From Microbispora rosea subsp. aerata (GTDB taxonomy: Bacteria; Actinomycetota; Actinomycetes; Streptosporangiales; Streptosporangiaceae), in contig NZ_BMPY01000008.1 in assembly GCF_014647835.1 (NCBI RefSeq), forward strand, positions 124,001 through 188,000: DNA of 64,000 nt, given 5' to 3'. The notes under the pieces are model-generated. The model did not search any database. It was not told the DNA's origin and worked only from the letters and a program-made list of their open reading frames with translations. Shown here piece by piece: positions 17,698 through 26,825 of the stretch (the stretch's first letter is position 1; each line of letters starts with the position of its first letter). Both the position numbers and the translations under genes were made by a program.

Positions 17698-18875
17698 TTC
17701 GTGGCCTCGCTCATCGGAACTCCCTGGCTGATCGGCAGCGTGGCGCGGACGCGGAAGCCGCCCTCCGGCAGCGGCCCGGCGTCGAGGGAGCCGCCGAACA
17801 GCTCGGCACGCTCACGCATGCCGATGAGCCCGTTGCCCGTGGACAGCTCCGGATCCGCGCCCCCGCCATTATCGGTGACCTCCAGCTCCAGGCGGTCGGG
17901 GCGGTAGGCGATCCGGATGCGCACGTCGGCGTCCCCGGCGTACTTCACCGCGTTGGTGAGGGCCTCCTGCACGATCCGATAGGCCGAGAGGTCGAGGCCG
18001 GGCGCGAGCCGTACGGCGTCGCCCTCGACGTCCAGCGTGACGCGCGGCCCGGAGGACCCGACCGTCGAGATGAGGTTGGGCACCATGTCGAGCCCCGGCT
18101 GGGGCAGCGCCTCGTCCTGCGGCATCCGCAGCGCGCCGAGCATGACGCGCAGCTCCTCCACCGCCTCCCGGCCCGCCTGCTCGATGCCGGACAGGATCGC
18201 GGCATCCGGGCCCGAGCCGCCCTCCCCGGACGCGCTCATCCTGCGGCGCAGCGCCCCGGCCTGCATGACCATCATGCTCACGCTGTGGGCCACCACGTCG
18301 TGCAGCTCCCTGGCGATCCGGTTGCGCTCGGCGGCCACGGCCTCGGCGGCCCGGCGTTCCCGCTCCATCTCCAGCCGCGCCGCCCGCTCGGCCATCCGGT
18401 GCGCCCGCAGGAGATAGCCGCGCAGGGCCAGGCCCGTGGCGTACGCCGAGCCGAACATCACCGTGAGGTAGATGACCTCCTCCAGCGGCAGGAACCGGTG
18501 GTCGACGGCCCCGGAGTCGAAGATCAGGATGCCCGCCAGGGCCCAGGCGCCGCCGTGCTTCACGGGCAGATGGGCGCCCATCGTGTGGAAGACGATGAGC
18601 AGCGCGGCGAGCTGCCAGACGGGGCAGCCCGGGTTGCCCTGCCGGTGCCAGACGTACTGGGCGAGGATCATCAGGATGAACACCGCCACGGGGGCCCTGC
18701 GGCGATACCAGACCAGGACGCCGGTGACCAGGGCCTGACCCACCCACCACAGCTCGGGCCGCGGCTCGCCGTACGCAGGGGCCACGGTGAACGCCTCAAG
18801 CGTGCCCAGCGCCACGATGGCGAGGCCGATCAGGAGATCGACCCGGGGAACCGAGCGGAGGGGGGACAAGCGCAT
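17694..18875 (-). CDS. Sensor histidine kinase, HisKA_3 type
   Basis: About 393 residues. Four to five N-terminal membrane helices form a sensor with little extracellular loop (residues ~12-160). Then come a linker coiled coil and the HisKA_3 box with His192 (RNRIARELHDVVAHSVSMMV). The ATPase domain carries the N box (EALTNAVKYA) and G boxes (VTDNGGGADPE, GNGLIGMRERAELFGG). The start is uncertain: ATG 18875 or ATG 18902, neither with a good ribosome-binding site. It pairs with the downstream response regulator by overlapping stop and start. Confidence 0.9.
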   Translation of the reverse strand: MRLSPLRSVPRVDLLIGLAIVALGTLEAFTVAPAYGEPRPELWWVGQALVTGVLVWYRRRAPVAVFILMILAQYVWHRQGNPGCPVWQLAALLIVFHTMGAHLPVKHGGAWALAGILIFDSGAVDHRFLPLEEVIYLTVMFGSAYATGLALRGYLLRAHRMAERAARLEMERERRAAEAVAAERNRIARELHDVVAHSVSMMVMQAGALRRRMSASGEGGSGPDAAILSGIEQAGREAVEELRVMLGALRMPQDEALPQPGLDMVPNLISTVGSSGPRVTLDVEGDAVRLAPGLDLSAYRIVQEALTNAVKYAGDADVRIRIAYRPDRLELEVTDNGGGADPELSTGNGLIGMRERAELFGGSLDAGPLPEGGFRVRATLPISQGVPMSEATN

Positions 18876-19069
18876 GAGGCGCAGAGTAACCGTTCCCGGC
18901 ATACCGCGCAGCAAGGAACAGACGTCTCGCAATCGACCTGCAAGTGGTCGTCAAGTGACCCTAAGATCATCGGCCTGTATCAAGTGAGTGTCGGTCACGA
19001 GACTCACCTTGTCCGACACTGTCCGCGCTGAGACTCTTGAACCGGTTCCAATATGTCGAGGAGACGCAG

Positions 19070-20635
19070 ATGCCCAGCCTGCACTCCCTTGCCGCGGGGC
19101 TGGGCGCGCTCGCCGCGCTCGCGGCGCCCATGCTCCACCCGCACCCCAGCGGTTCCACCGACCGGGTCACCCCCGGCGCCGTACGCGTGGAGTCCTCCTC
19201 GCATGTCCGCATAACGCTGCTGGACGACCGCGGCGTGATCAAGCAGATGGTCCGGGAGTACGACGTCGACCTGGCGAAGGGCAGCGGCTTCACGGTCTCG
19301 CCGGACGGCGTGGTCGTCACCGCGACCCAGGTCGTGCAGGCCGGCGAGGACCCCCGGGTGTACGCCGCCAACCGGATCTTCGCCGAATACTTCAAGGTGA
19401 GGATCCCCGCCGACTTCAAGCGGCACTCGCTGGACGACCCCGACCTCGACCGCCGGCTGCGGGCGTGCTACCCGCCGCAGCGGACCGACTCGACCTGCAT
19501 CGCCGAGGTCACGACGAACGTCACCGTCTATCCCTACCTCGACCCGCCGCCGCCCGGGGGCCTGCCCGCGCAGATCCTGACCACCGGCGCCTCCCCGGCG
19601 TCCCCGGCCGTGCTCAAGGTCACCAAGGGCGGCGAGAAGCAGTCGCTGCCCACGGTCCCGCTGGGCACGACGCTCGGCGCGCAGGTCGAGTCGCTCGACG
19701 TGATGACGCTCACCGGCAAGCCGTCGGCGAAACTGCCGCCCAAGCTCGACACCGCGCACCTCGACCCGCCCGGCAGCCGGAGCGTCAAGGAGCGCGACAA
19801 GGTCCTCAAGCTGCTGAACAGCGGCGCGGCCGGCGCGGCGCTCATCGACGACTACAAGAGCGAGGTGGTCGGGTTGGTCGCCGGGGGCGGCGGGCAGCCC
19901 CTGACCGTCACCTCCGCCGACGAGATCCGCACCGCCCTGGTCGCCGCCGGGGTCGCCCCGCGCCGCGGCCCGGTCGACGTGGTGTACGAGAACGCGCTCG
20001 CCTCTTATCACAACAAGCTCTACACGGCGGCGGTCCCGGCGCTGCAGCAGGTGCTGAACCTGCGGCCCGACCACGCGGTCGCGGCCGACCACCTGCGGGT
20101 CGCCCGGAGCAAGGCGGGCACGGCGGAGGACGCCGGCGCCAAACCGGCGGCGTCCCCGGCGGCCGCGCCGCGGTCCACCTCGTCCGTGCCGGCGTACGTG
20201 TGGGTGGCCGGGGGCGTCGTGGTCCTCGCCCTGCTGGCGGCGGGCGTCGTGCTGCTGCGGCGCAGAAGCGCCGGTGGGGCCGACGGGCAGGCGAGCCCCG
20301 GGACGGCCGGGGGGCTCGCGGCCGGGGACGGGTCCTACCCGCCCGCGGAGAACTCCTGGCCGCCCTACGCCGTCACGAGGGCGTTCGGAGCCGAGGCCGC
20401 CCGGTCTGGCGAGGTCGCCGGGCCCGCCCGGCACGCGGGCGCGGAAGCGGCCGGCGTTCCGGGCGATCCGTCGCCGCCCGGCGGGCGTTCGTATCCGCCC
20501 GCGGGCCGTTCGCACCCGGCCGACCCGTCGCCGCCCCGAGGGCAGGCGCAGATCAAGTTCTGCACGCAGTGCGGCATGCGGCTCGGCCAGGGACACCGTT
20601 TCTGCGGTTACTGCGGGAATCCGGTCGACCTGTGA
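19070..20635 (+). CDS. Trypsin-like pseudoprotease with TM helix and zinc ribbon
   Basis: 521 residues from ATG 19070 (GAGGAG six bases before). A signal peptide-like N-terminus precedes a trypsin/HtrA-like domain at about 65-290. The hallmark around the catalytic His reads GSGFTVSPDGVVVTATQVV, with Gln87 where His is expected, and the Ser site reads SGAAGAALID, with Ala254 in place of Ser. It therefore looks catalytically dead. A short TPR-like pair of helices follows (~301-348), then one membrane helix (~374-397) and a disordered Pro/Gly/Ser stretch. The end is a cytoplasmic double-CxxC zinc ribbon (FCTQCGMRLGQ, RFCGYCGNPVDL). The Ser/Thr kinase gene starts 43 bp downstream, so the two are probably cotranscribed and act in one signalling unit. 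Confidence 0.82.
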   Translation: MPSLHSLAAGLGALAALAAPMLHPHPSGSTDRVTPGAVRVESSSHVRITLLDDRGVIKQMVREYDVDLAKGSGFTVSPDGVVVTATQVVQAGEDPRVYAANRIFAEYFKVRIPADFKRHSLDDPDLDRRLRACYPPQRTDSTCIAEVTTNVTVYPYLDPPPPGGLPAQILTTGASPASPAVLKVTKGGEKQSLPTVPLGTTLGAQVESLDVMTLTGKPSAKLPPKLDTAHLDPPGSRSVKERDKVLKLLNSGAAGAALIDDYKSEVVGLVAGGGGQPLTVTSADEIRTALVAAGVAPRRGPVDVVYENALASYHNKLYTAAVPALQQVLNLRPDHAVAADHLRVARSKAGTAEDAGAKPAASPAAAPRSTSSVPAYVWVAGGVVVLALLAAGVVLLRRRSAGGADGQASPGTAGGLAAGDGSYPPAENSWPPYAVTRAFGAEAARSGEVAGPARHAGAEAAGVPGDPSPPGGRSYPPAGRSHPADPSPPRGQAQIKFCTQCGMRLGQGHRFCGYCGNPVDL

Positions 20636-20678
20636 CCGGCCGGCTCGTGACCAGGGAATCGCTCAAGGGGGATGCCGG

Positions 20679-22514
20679 ATGACGGAGGGGACGCCGCCGC
20701 TCGTCGGGCGGCGGCTCGGCGACTACACGATCGAGGCGGCCGTCGGGCGGGGCGGCATGGCGACCGTCTACCGGGCGCGCGACCAGCGGCTCGGGCGGGC
20801 CGTGGCGCTCAAGGTGCTCGCGCCGCAGCTCGCGCACGACGATCGCTTCCGCGACCGGTTCGTGCGGGAGTCGCGCCTGGTCGCGAGCATCGACCACCCC
20901 AACATCATCCCGGTGTACGAGGCCGGCGAGCGCGACGGCCTGCTGTTCATCGCCATGCGCTACGTCGAGGGCAGCGACCTGCGCGAGCTCGTGCAGACGG
21001 AGGGCCCGCTGCCGGTCGGGCGGGCCAACCCGCTGTTCGCGCAGATCGCCGCCGCGCTGGACGCCGCGCACGCCCACGGCCTGGTGCACCGCGACGTCAA
21101 ACCGGCCAACATCCTGGTGACGCGGGCCGACCACGTCTACCTCACCGACTTCGGGCTGACCAAGAGCTCCTCGGCGGAGGCCGGGCTGACCAGCCACGGC
21201 CACTTCATGGGCACCCCCCGCTACGTCGCCCCCGAGCAGATCCGGGGCCTGCCGGTCGACGGCCGCAGCGACCTCTACGCGTTCGCGTGCGTGGTGTACG
21301 AGGCGCTCGCCGGGCAGCCGCCGTTCCAGCGCGACAGCGAACTCGCGCTGCTCTACGCCCACGTCTCCCACGACCCGCCGCCGCTCACGCCGTACCGGCC
21401 GGACCTGCCGCACGCGGTGAACGCCGTGATCACGCGGGCGCTGGCCAAGTCGCCGGACGAGCGGTTCGAGACGTGCCGGGCGTTCGTGTTCGCGCTGCGC
21501 GACGCGATCAGCGGCGGGGCGGGCGACCCGGCGGACCCGGTCTCCCCGTCCTATCCCCCGGTGCGGTCCCCGGAGTCCGCCGGCTCCGCGGGGTCCCGGC
21601 CGTACGCGTCCTACCCGCCGGCCGCGCCGTCCGGACCGGCGTCACCCGACTCCTGGCCGTCCGGTCCGCGGTCGGCGGGCTCGGTGCCGCTCCATTCGGT
21701 GCCCGGGCCCACCGTGTACGGCGCTCCGGTGCCCGGGGTCTCCGCACCCGGGGCCTCCGTACCCGGGGTCTCCGTACCCGGGGTCTCCGTGCCCGGGGTC
21801 TCCGTGCCCGCGTCTCACCCGTCCGCGAGCTACGCGCAGGCCACGGTCGCGTCGGGGACCACCGGGCCCGCCGGCGGGGGCGGCCGGCGCCGGGTGCCGC
21901 TCGGGCCGCTCATCGGCGGCGTGGCGGTCCTGGTGGCCATCGCCGTCGCCGCCTCGCTGCTGATCACGCGGGGCGGGAACACCGCCGCCACGTGGAACAC
22001 CTATCCGGGCAGCACCGCGGCGCCGTTCAGCATGGCCTACCCGTCGTCCTGGGGCGAGGCCAGGACCAACGCCGACCAGTGGATGATCGCCTCCCCGGCT
22101 GTGGACGAGTTCGACGCGCTGTTCGCGGTGCCCGGCAACTCGGACTGGTCGAGGGTGAACCCCATCATCACCGGCGAACCGGAACGGGCCACCGGCGTGT
22201 TCGCCCAGGTCAGCAATGCCTTGAGCACCTCGGACTCCCCGATGGAGCTCCAGGAGAGCCTGGGCCCCGCGCTGCCCGGCGTGACCACGTACTACGGCGT
22301 GCCGACCCCCACCACAGTCGGGGCCAGGCCGTCGTTCCGGATCGAGGGCGTGCTCAGCGACCCCCGGCAGGCCGGGCGGCTCGACTTCGTCGCCTACGTC
22401 GTCCGTCAGGGCGACTACGGCACGAGCGTCCTGATCACGTTCTTCTGCCCGGCCGGCCGCTGCGACCGCTCCGCCATCGACCACATGGTCAACACCATCA
22501 CGTTCACCTCGTAG
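20679..22514 (+). CDS. Transmembrane serine/threonine protein kinase
   Basis: 611 residues; ATG 20679 has AAGGGGG eight bases before it. The kinase domain (about 16-275) is complete: glycine loop GRGGMATVY, Lys45 (VALKVL), HRDVKPANIL with Asp139, DFGLTK and the RYVAPEQ substrate loop. A long Pro/Ser linker follows, with a VPGVS pentapeptide repeated four times (15-bp DNA repeats near 21740-21800). One membrane helix (~410-430) leads to an extracellular ~180-residue domain beginning PFSMAYPSSW, reminiscent of PsbP/LpqN-type folds. PASTA repeats are absent. It follows the pseudoprotease gene. Confidence 0.92.
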   Translation: MTEGTPPLVGRRLGDYTIEAAVGRGGMATVYRARDQRLGRAVALKVLAPQLAHDDRFRDRFVRESRLVASIDHPNIIPVYEAGERDGLLFIAMRYVEGSDLRELVQTEGPLPVGRANPLFAQIAAALDAAHAHGLVHRDVKPANILVTRADHVYLTDFGLTKSSSAEAGLTSHGHFMGTPRYVAPEQIRGLPVDGRSDLYAFACVVYEALAGQPPFQRDSELALLYAHVSHDPPPLTPYRPDLPHAVNAVITRALAKSPDERFETCRAFVFALRDAISGGAGDPADPVSPSYPPVRSPESAGSAGSRPYASYPPAAPSGPASPDSWPSGPRSAGSVPLHSVPGPTVYGAPVPGVSAPGASVPGVSVPGVSVPGVSVPASHPSASYAQATVASGTTGPAGGGGRRRVPLGPLIGGVAVLVAIAVAASLLITRGGNTAATWNTYPGSTAAPFSMAYPSSWGEARTNADQWMIASPAVDEFDALFAVPGNSDWSRVNPIITGEPERATGVFAQVSNALSTSDSPMELQESLGPALPGVTTYYGVPTPTTVGARPSFRIEGVLSDPRQAGRLDFVAYVVRQGDYGTSVLITFFCPAGRCDRSAIDHMVNTITFTS

Positions 22515-22545
22515 CCGCCGCCTGCCGAGGTTCGCGGACGGCCCG

Positions 22546-23328
22546 CTAGCCGGACCGGCGGGCGCGCCAGTCCCGGGCGCCGTCGAGGACGGCCCGGTGC
22601 ACCGCGCGGGCGATCCGCGCGCCCCAGACCGAGCGCGGGCCGCCGAACGCCTCCCGCGGACCGTCCTCCCGTACGGCCACGCAGACGGCGTCCGAGGCGG
22701 TCCCGGTGCAGGGGAAGCCCGCCTCCAGCAGCGCCTGCGTCTTGGCCTCGGTCACCGTCATGACGGCGTTGACCAGCGCCGCGTCGCAGAACGCGACCGG
22801 CACGGCCACCAGGATGTTGATCGTCCCCGGGCGCGGCGCACGCGCGCCGGTCTCGACCTCCCGGCCGGCCTCCCGTACGGCTTCCCGCGCGGGCTCCGGC
22901 CCGGTCTCCGGGGCGGTCTCCGGCCCGGTCTCCGGGGCGGTCTTCGGGGTGGTCTCGGCGGTGGCGGGCAGGCCGGGGTCGGGCACGCCCTCGGGCGCGG
23001 CGGCCCAGGTCGGCACGCCCAGGCCGACCGTGGCGACGGCCTCCGCTCCCCCGTCGGCCGCCGAGACATACCGCTCGACCACCGCCGCCGTCATCATGCC
23101 GACCCCGGGGCCGCCGGGGCCGAGCGCGTCCATGTGCTCGACCGGGTCCATGCGCGAGTAACCGGCGGCGACCTGCGCGTTCAGCACCCACTCGCGGGGG
23201 CCGATGCCGCCGCCCAGCATCGCCGAGGAGATCATCCGCCAGCCGGGCCCGAACCGCCACAGCAGCATGCCCAGCCGCAGGCCGTCCTCCACCCGGTATG
23301 TCAGGGACGGGCGCGGCACACCCGTCAC
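22546..23328 (-). CDS. cbiZ: Adenosylcobinamide amidohydrolase
   Basis: 260 residues. CbiZ hydrolyses adenosylcobinamide to adenosylcobyric acid, letting cells salvage incomplete corrinoids. Recognisable parts are SSAMLGGGIGPREWVLNAQV, GPGVGMMTAAVV, and TINILVAVPVAFCDAALVNA with TEAKTQAL and TGTASDAVCVA. A low-complexity insert (TPKTAPETGPETAPETG and following, about residues 130-165) interrupts the domain and is encoded by short DNA repeats. The GTG start overlaps the ABC ATPase stop (GTGA), so translation is coupled. It is the last gene of the riboswitch-controlled uptake operon. Confidence 0.88.
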   Translation of the reverse strand: MTGVPRPSLTYRVEDGLRLGMLLWRFGPGWRMISSAMLGGGIGPREWVLNAQVAAGYSRMDPVEHMDALGPGGPGVGMMTAAVVERYVSAADGGAEAVATVGLGVPTWAAAPEGVPDPGLPATAETTPKTAPETGPETAPETGPEPAREAVREAGREVETGARAPRPGTINILVAVPVAFCDAALVNAVMTVTEAKTQALLEAGFPCTGTASDAVCVAVREDGPREAFGGPRSVWGARIARAVHRAVLDGARDWRARRSG

Positions 23329-24146
23329 GACTCCTCCGCCGAAGGCGCCGGGGAGGCCGGCGGGCGGACCAGGTGGACGAGCGGACGCCCGTCCGCACCG
23401 GCCTCCACCCGGACGCTGGCGCCGAAGTGCTCGGTCAGCAGCGGCTCGGCGAGCACCCGCGCGGGCGGGCCCGCCGCCACCGCGCGGCCCGCGGCGATCA
23501 GCACGAGCGCGTCGGCGTACTGCCCGGCGAGGCTGAGGTCGTGCAGCGTCGTGACGACGGTGAGGCCGTCGGCCAGGCGCAGCCGGTCGACGAGTTCGAG
23601 CACCTGCTGCTGATGGCCCAGGTCGAGCGCCGTGGTCGGCTCGTCCAGCAGCAGCACCGGCGCCTGCTGCGCCAGCGCCCTGGCGAGCACGACCCGCTGG
23701 CGCTCGCCCCCGGACAGGTGCCCGAGCCGCCTCGACGCGAAGCCGCCCAGGTCGAGCCGTTCGAGCACCGACCGGGTCACCTCGCGGTCCTCGGCGCTCT
23801 CGCTGCCGAGATAGGGGACGTACGGCGTGCGGCCGAGCAGCGCGTAGTCGTAGACCGTCATGTCGGGCGGCAGCGCCGGGCTCTGCGGCGCGTAGGCGAT
23901 CAGCCGGGCCCGGCGGCGCGGGCGCAGGTCGTCCACGGCCGTCCCGCCGACGAGCACCTCGCCCTCCCTGGGCACCAGCCCGGCGACGGCCCGCAGCAGC
24001 GTGGACTTGCCCGCGCCGTTCGGCCCGATGACCGCCACCCACTGGCCGGGCGCGGCCGACAGCGTGACGTCGGCGAGCACCCGCCGCCCGCCCAGCGTGA
24101 CGCCGACGCCGCGCGCCTCGATGGCCGGGACGGCCCGCCCGCTCAC
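23325..24146 (-). CDS. btuD: Corrinoid ABC transporter ATP-binding protein (BtuD-like)
   Basis: 273 residues of the FecE/BtuD group. Walker A is [12 protein letters not shown], the signature is LSGGERQRV, Walker B is VLLLDEPTTALD, and the H-loop is TTLHDLSLAGQ. It energises the membrane permease encoded just upstream, whose stop overlaps this start (23325-24146 against 24143). The riboswitch and the downstream cbiZ point to cobalamin or cobinamide rather than iron-siderophore as substrate. Confidence 0.9.
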   Translation of the reverse strand: MSGRAVPAIEARGVGVTLGGRRVLADVTLSAAPGQWVAVIGPNGAGKSTLLRAVAGLVPREGEVLVGGTAVDDLRPRRRARLIAYAPQSPALPPDMTVYDYALLGRTPYVPYLGSESAEDREVTRSVLERLDLGGFASRRLGHLSGGERQRVVLARALAQQAPVLLLDEPTTALDLGHQQQVLELVDRLRLADGLTVVTTLHDLSLAGQYADALVLIAAGRAVAAGPPARVLAEPLLTEHFGASVRVEAGADGRPLVHLVRPPASPAPSAEES

Positions 24147-25258
24147 GTCCCCACCCGCCGGGTCACCCGCAGGACGGTCACGAAGAACGGCGCCCCGACG
24201 AACGCCGTGACCACCCCGATCGGCAGCTCGGCCGGGGCGAGCACCGTGCGCGCGATCGTGTCGGCCAGCACGAGGAACGCCGCTCCGCCGAGGAACGACA
24301 GCGGCAGCACGATCCGGTACGACCAGCCGGCGAGCCGCCGGATCACGTGCGGCACGACGATCCCGACGAACGCGATCAGCCCGCTGACCGCGACCGCCGA
24401 CGCGGTGGCGAGCGAGGCGGCCAGCAGCACGCCGAAGCGCACGCGCGCCGCGTGCAGGCCGAGGCTGACCGCCTCCTCGTCGCCCACCGACAGCACGTCG
24501 AGCAGCCGCCCGTGCAGCAGCATGGCGATGGTCGACACCACGGCGTACGGCGCGATCATGCGGAGCTGCTCCCAGCCGCCGCCGACGTCGCCGAGGATCC
24601 AGGAGTAGATCCGCTGCAGCTCGTCCACCTTGAGCTGCTGCACGAAGGTCTGGATCGCGGTGAGGAACGAGGTGACCGCGACCCCCGCGAGCACGAGTGT
24701 CGCGGTGCCGCCGCCCCGGCCCGCCGTGTGGCCCAGCGCGTACGCCAGGAACACCCCGCCGACGGCTCCGGCGAACGCGGCGACCGGCACCGCGGTCACC
24801 CCGGCGTCGCCGCCGAGGAAGACCACGACGAGCGTCACCGTGAGGCCGGCCCCGGCCGCCGCCCCGAGCAGGTAGGGATCGGCCAGCGGGTTGCGGAACA
24901 CGCCCTGGTAGCCGGCCCCGGCCGTGGCGAGCAGCCCGCCCACGACGGCGGCGAGCAGCACCCGCGGCACCCGGAGCTGGAACAGCAGCCCCTCCTCGAC
25001 CGGCGCGAGCCCCGAGTGCACCGACACCAGCGGCAGCCGGTCGAGCAGCGCCAGCGCGATGGCGCGGGGCGAGATGCCCGCCGCGCCCGCCATCAGGCCG
25101 ACGGCGAGGCTCGCCGCCAGCACGGCGAACGCGACGAGCAGCGCCCGGCCGCGAAGCCGCGTCGGCTTCATCACGTCGCCGCCGGGCTCGCCACGCCGCT
25201 TCCTGGCCCGCCGGGCCGCCTCGGGCGCCGGTGCCGCCGCGGGCGTGCGCGTCACCAC
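24143..25258 (-). CDS. btuC: Corrinoid ABC transporter permease (FecCD/BtuC family)
   Basis: 371 residues with about ten membrane helices. Typical FecCD text includes LRVPRVLLAAVVGGLLATAG, YQGVFRNPLADPYLLG and FVGIVVPHVIRRLAG. It starts at GTG 25258, 12 bp after the substrate-binding gene, with GGTGAG ahead. It forms the channel of the uptake system. Assignment to corrinoids rather than heme or siderophores rests on the operon context. Confidence 0.9.
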   Translation of the reverse strand: MVTRTPAAAPAPEAARRARKRRGEPGGDVMKPTRLRGRALLVAFAVLAASLAVGLMAGAAGISPRAIALALLDRLPLVSVHSGLAPVEEGLLFQLRVPRVLLAAVVGGLLATAGAGYQGVFRNPLADPYLLGAAAGAGLTVTLVVVFLGGDAGVTAVPVAAFAGAVGGVFLAYALGHTAGRGGGTATLVLAGVAVTSFLTAIQTFVQQLKVDELQRIYSWILGDVGGGWEQLRMIAPYAVVSTIAMLLHGRLLDVLSVGDEEAVSLGLHAARVRFGVLLAASLATASAVAVSGLIAFVGIVVPHVIRRLAGWSYRIVLPLSFLGGAAFLVLADTIARTVLAPAELPIGVVTAFVGAPFFVTVLRVTRRVGT

Positions 25259-25270
25259 CTCACCACCGGA

Positions 25271-26281
25271 TCAGCTCGCCGCCTTCCGCACGGCCTCGCT
25301 GACGGCCTGGGCGAGGTCGACGACGCGCGGCCCCCAGCGGGAGGCGATGTCGTCGTCCAGCTCCACCACGTGGCCCTTCTTGACGGCGGTCAGGCCGGAC
25401 CAGCCGGGCCGCTTGGCCAGCGTCGCGGCGTTCTGCCCGCAGCACTTGGAGTCGCCGAGGAAGATCAGGTCGGGGTCCGCCTTGGCGATGAACTCCGCCG
25501 ACAGCTTGGGGTAGCCGCCCGCGGCGTCGGGCGCCTCGTCGGCGATGTTCTTCAGCCCGAACAGGCTGTAGACCTGGCCGATGAAGGTGCTCGACGTCGC
25601 CGCGTACGGCGTGGTGTCCAGCTCGTGGTAGTACGTCAGGTTCTTGTCCTTGGGCACGGCGGCGGCGAGCGCGTCGAGCTTCTGCTTGACGCCGTCGGCC
25701 ACCTCCTCGGCCTTGTCGGTGTTGCCGGTGGCCGCGCCGAGGTCCCTGATCTGGTCGTAGGCGTCGTCCAGCTTGGTCGCGGCCGGTTCGAGCAGCACCG
25801 GCACGCCGACCTTGCCGAGCCCGGCGACCACGCCCTCCAGGTCGTTGGCGAGCACGACGAGGTCGGGCTTGGCGGCGGCGATCGCCTCGACGTTGGGCTT
25901 GAAGCCCGACAGATTCGTCCTGGGGGCCTCCGGCGGGTAGTTCGACTGGTCGTCCACCGCCGTCACCTGCGCGCCCGCGCCGATCGCGAACAGGATCTCG
26001 GTGGCCGTCGGGGACAGCGAGACGATGCGCTCGGGCCTCTTGGCGATGGTCACCGCGCCGTTGCCCGCCTGGACCGTGACGGGGAAAGCGCCCTGGACGG
26101 CGCTGCCGGAGGCGGCGGGGGTGGGGGCCGCGGACGTGGCGGCGTCGTCGGTCTGGCCGCAGCCGGCCAGAGCGAGCACGCCCAGCACCACACCCGCGAC
26201 GGCCGTGCGTACGGGCCTCACGAGGTCCTCCATCAGGGGGAATGCCGGGAATCGAGGGACCCGCTTGAAGCGACGGATCAC
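25271..26281 (-). CDS. btuF: Corrinoid-binding lipoprotein (BtuF-like)
   Basis: 336 residues if GTG 26281 is used; the ATG at 26233 gives a shorter signal peptide of 24 residues. A lipobox LALAGC marks the lipid-anchored Cys. The mature protein is a class III substrate-binding fold: RPERIVSLSPTATEILFAIG, KPDLVVLANDLEG and KADPDLIFLGDSKCCGQ. It delivers corrinoid to the permease. The GTG 26281 start lies inside a small ACCCT/AGGGT hairpin just below the cobalamin riboswitch, which fits translational control. The start choice is not certain. Confidence 0.87.
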   Translation of the reverse strand: MIRRFKRVPRFPAFPLMEDLVRPVRTAVAGVVLGVLALAGCGQTDDAATSAAPTPAASGSAVQGAFPVTVQAGNGAVTIAKRPERIVSLSPTATEILFAIGAGAQVTAVDDQSNYPPEAPRTNLSGFKPNVEAIAAAKPDLVVLANDLEGVVAGLGKVGVPVLLEPAATKLDDAYDQIRDLGAATGNTDKAEEVADGVKQKLDALAAAVPKDKNLTYYHELDTTPYAATSSTFIGQVYSLFGLKNIADEAPDAAGGYPKLSAEFIAKADPDLIFLGDSKCCGQNAATLAKRPGWSGLTAVKKGHVVELDDDIASRWGPRVVDLAQAVSEAVRKAAS

Positions 26282-26291
26282 CCTTTTCCAC

Positions 26292-26430
26292 GAGGGTCGA
26301 TTACGTCGGCGCGCAACGCAGGCGACCTGGCTCGTCCCCGGGGGCGGGGAACCACAGTTGCGGGACAGCGCCGGATTCTCACCGGACTTCGCTGCGCGGC
26401 GCGCGTCGGACGCAACGGTACCAATCCCTC
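26292..26430 (-). ncRNA. Cobalamin riboswitch
   Basis: On the minus strand the conserved core reads GAAGTCCGGTGAGAATCCGG (about 26393 down to 26374), then CGCTGTCCCGCAACTGTGG, and after a GC hairpin the B12 box GAGCCAGGTCGCCTGC (26333-26318). These are the family's strongest signatures in the right order. The element ends 10-40 bases before btuF. Adenosylcobalamin binding normally shuts off expression. Boundaries are approximate. Confidence 0.93.
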
Positions 26431-26825
26431 ACGCGCCGTCCACCCCCGGCCCCGCACGAGATCGCCCGCGCCGACGGGCCTTCGCGGCGTACGGAGCGGA
26501 CGGGGCCGCGGGCAGGCGCCGGGCTCTCCCCGGCGGGCACGGCGCCCGCCTGGGCGTACGCGGGGATGGTAGGGCAGGCCCCACCCCGGGGGCGGGGGAC
26601 CTCGCCCGATCGAAAGTAGGGGCCGCGTCGCTGCGCCGGACGGAGGCACGGCGGGACGCTTGAGATGCCCGGCGGAGCCGGCGTTCCGGGACCTCGCGGC
26701 CTCGACGACGCCGAGCTCCGGAGCTCCCCGCCCCTGCCTGCTCCGGGCGCACGAGATCTGCGCACCGGAAGATTTCAGCCCCATCCGCCGCCCGTGGCGG
26801 CCCGACACAGCGAAGGCGGCCCCCC
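26431..26825. other. Intergenic region between riboswitch and acyltransferase
   Basis: Divergent promoter region of ~395 bp. No convincing reading frame was found. The only structure I see is a perfect 14-bp palindrome GAGCTCCGGAGCTC at 26713-26726, about 100 bp before the acyltransferase start. Confidence 0.5.
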
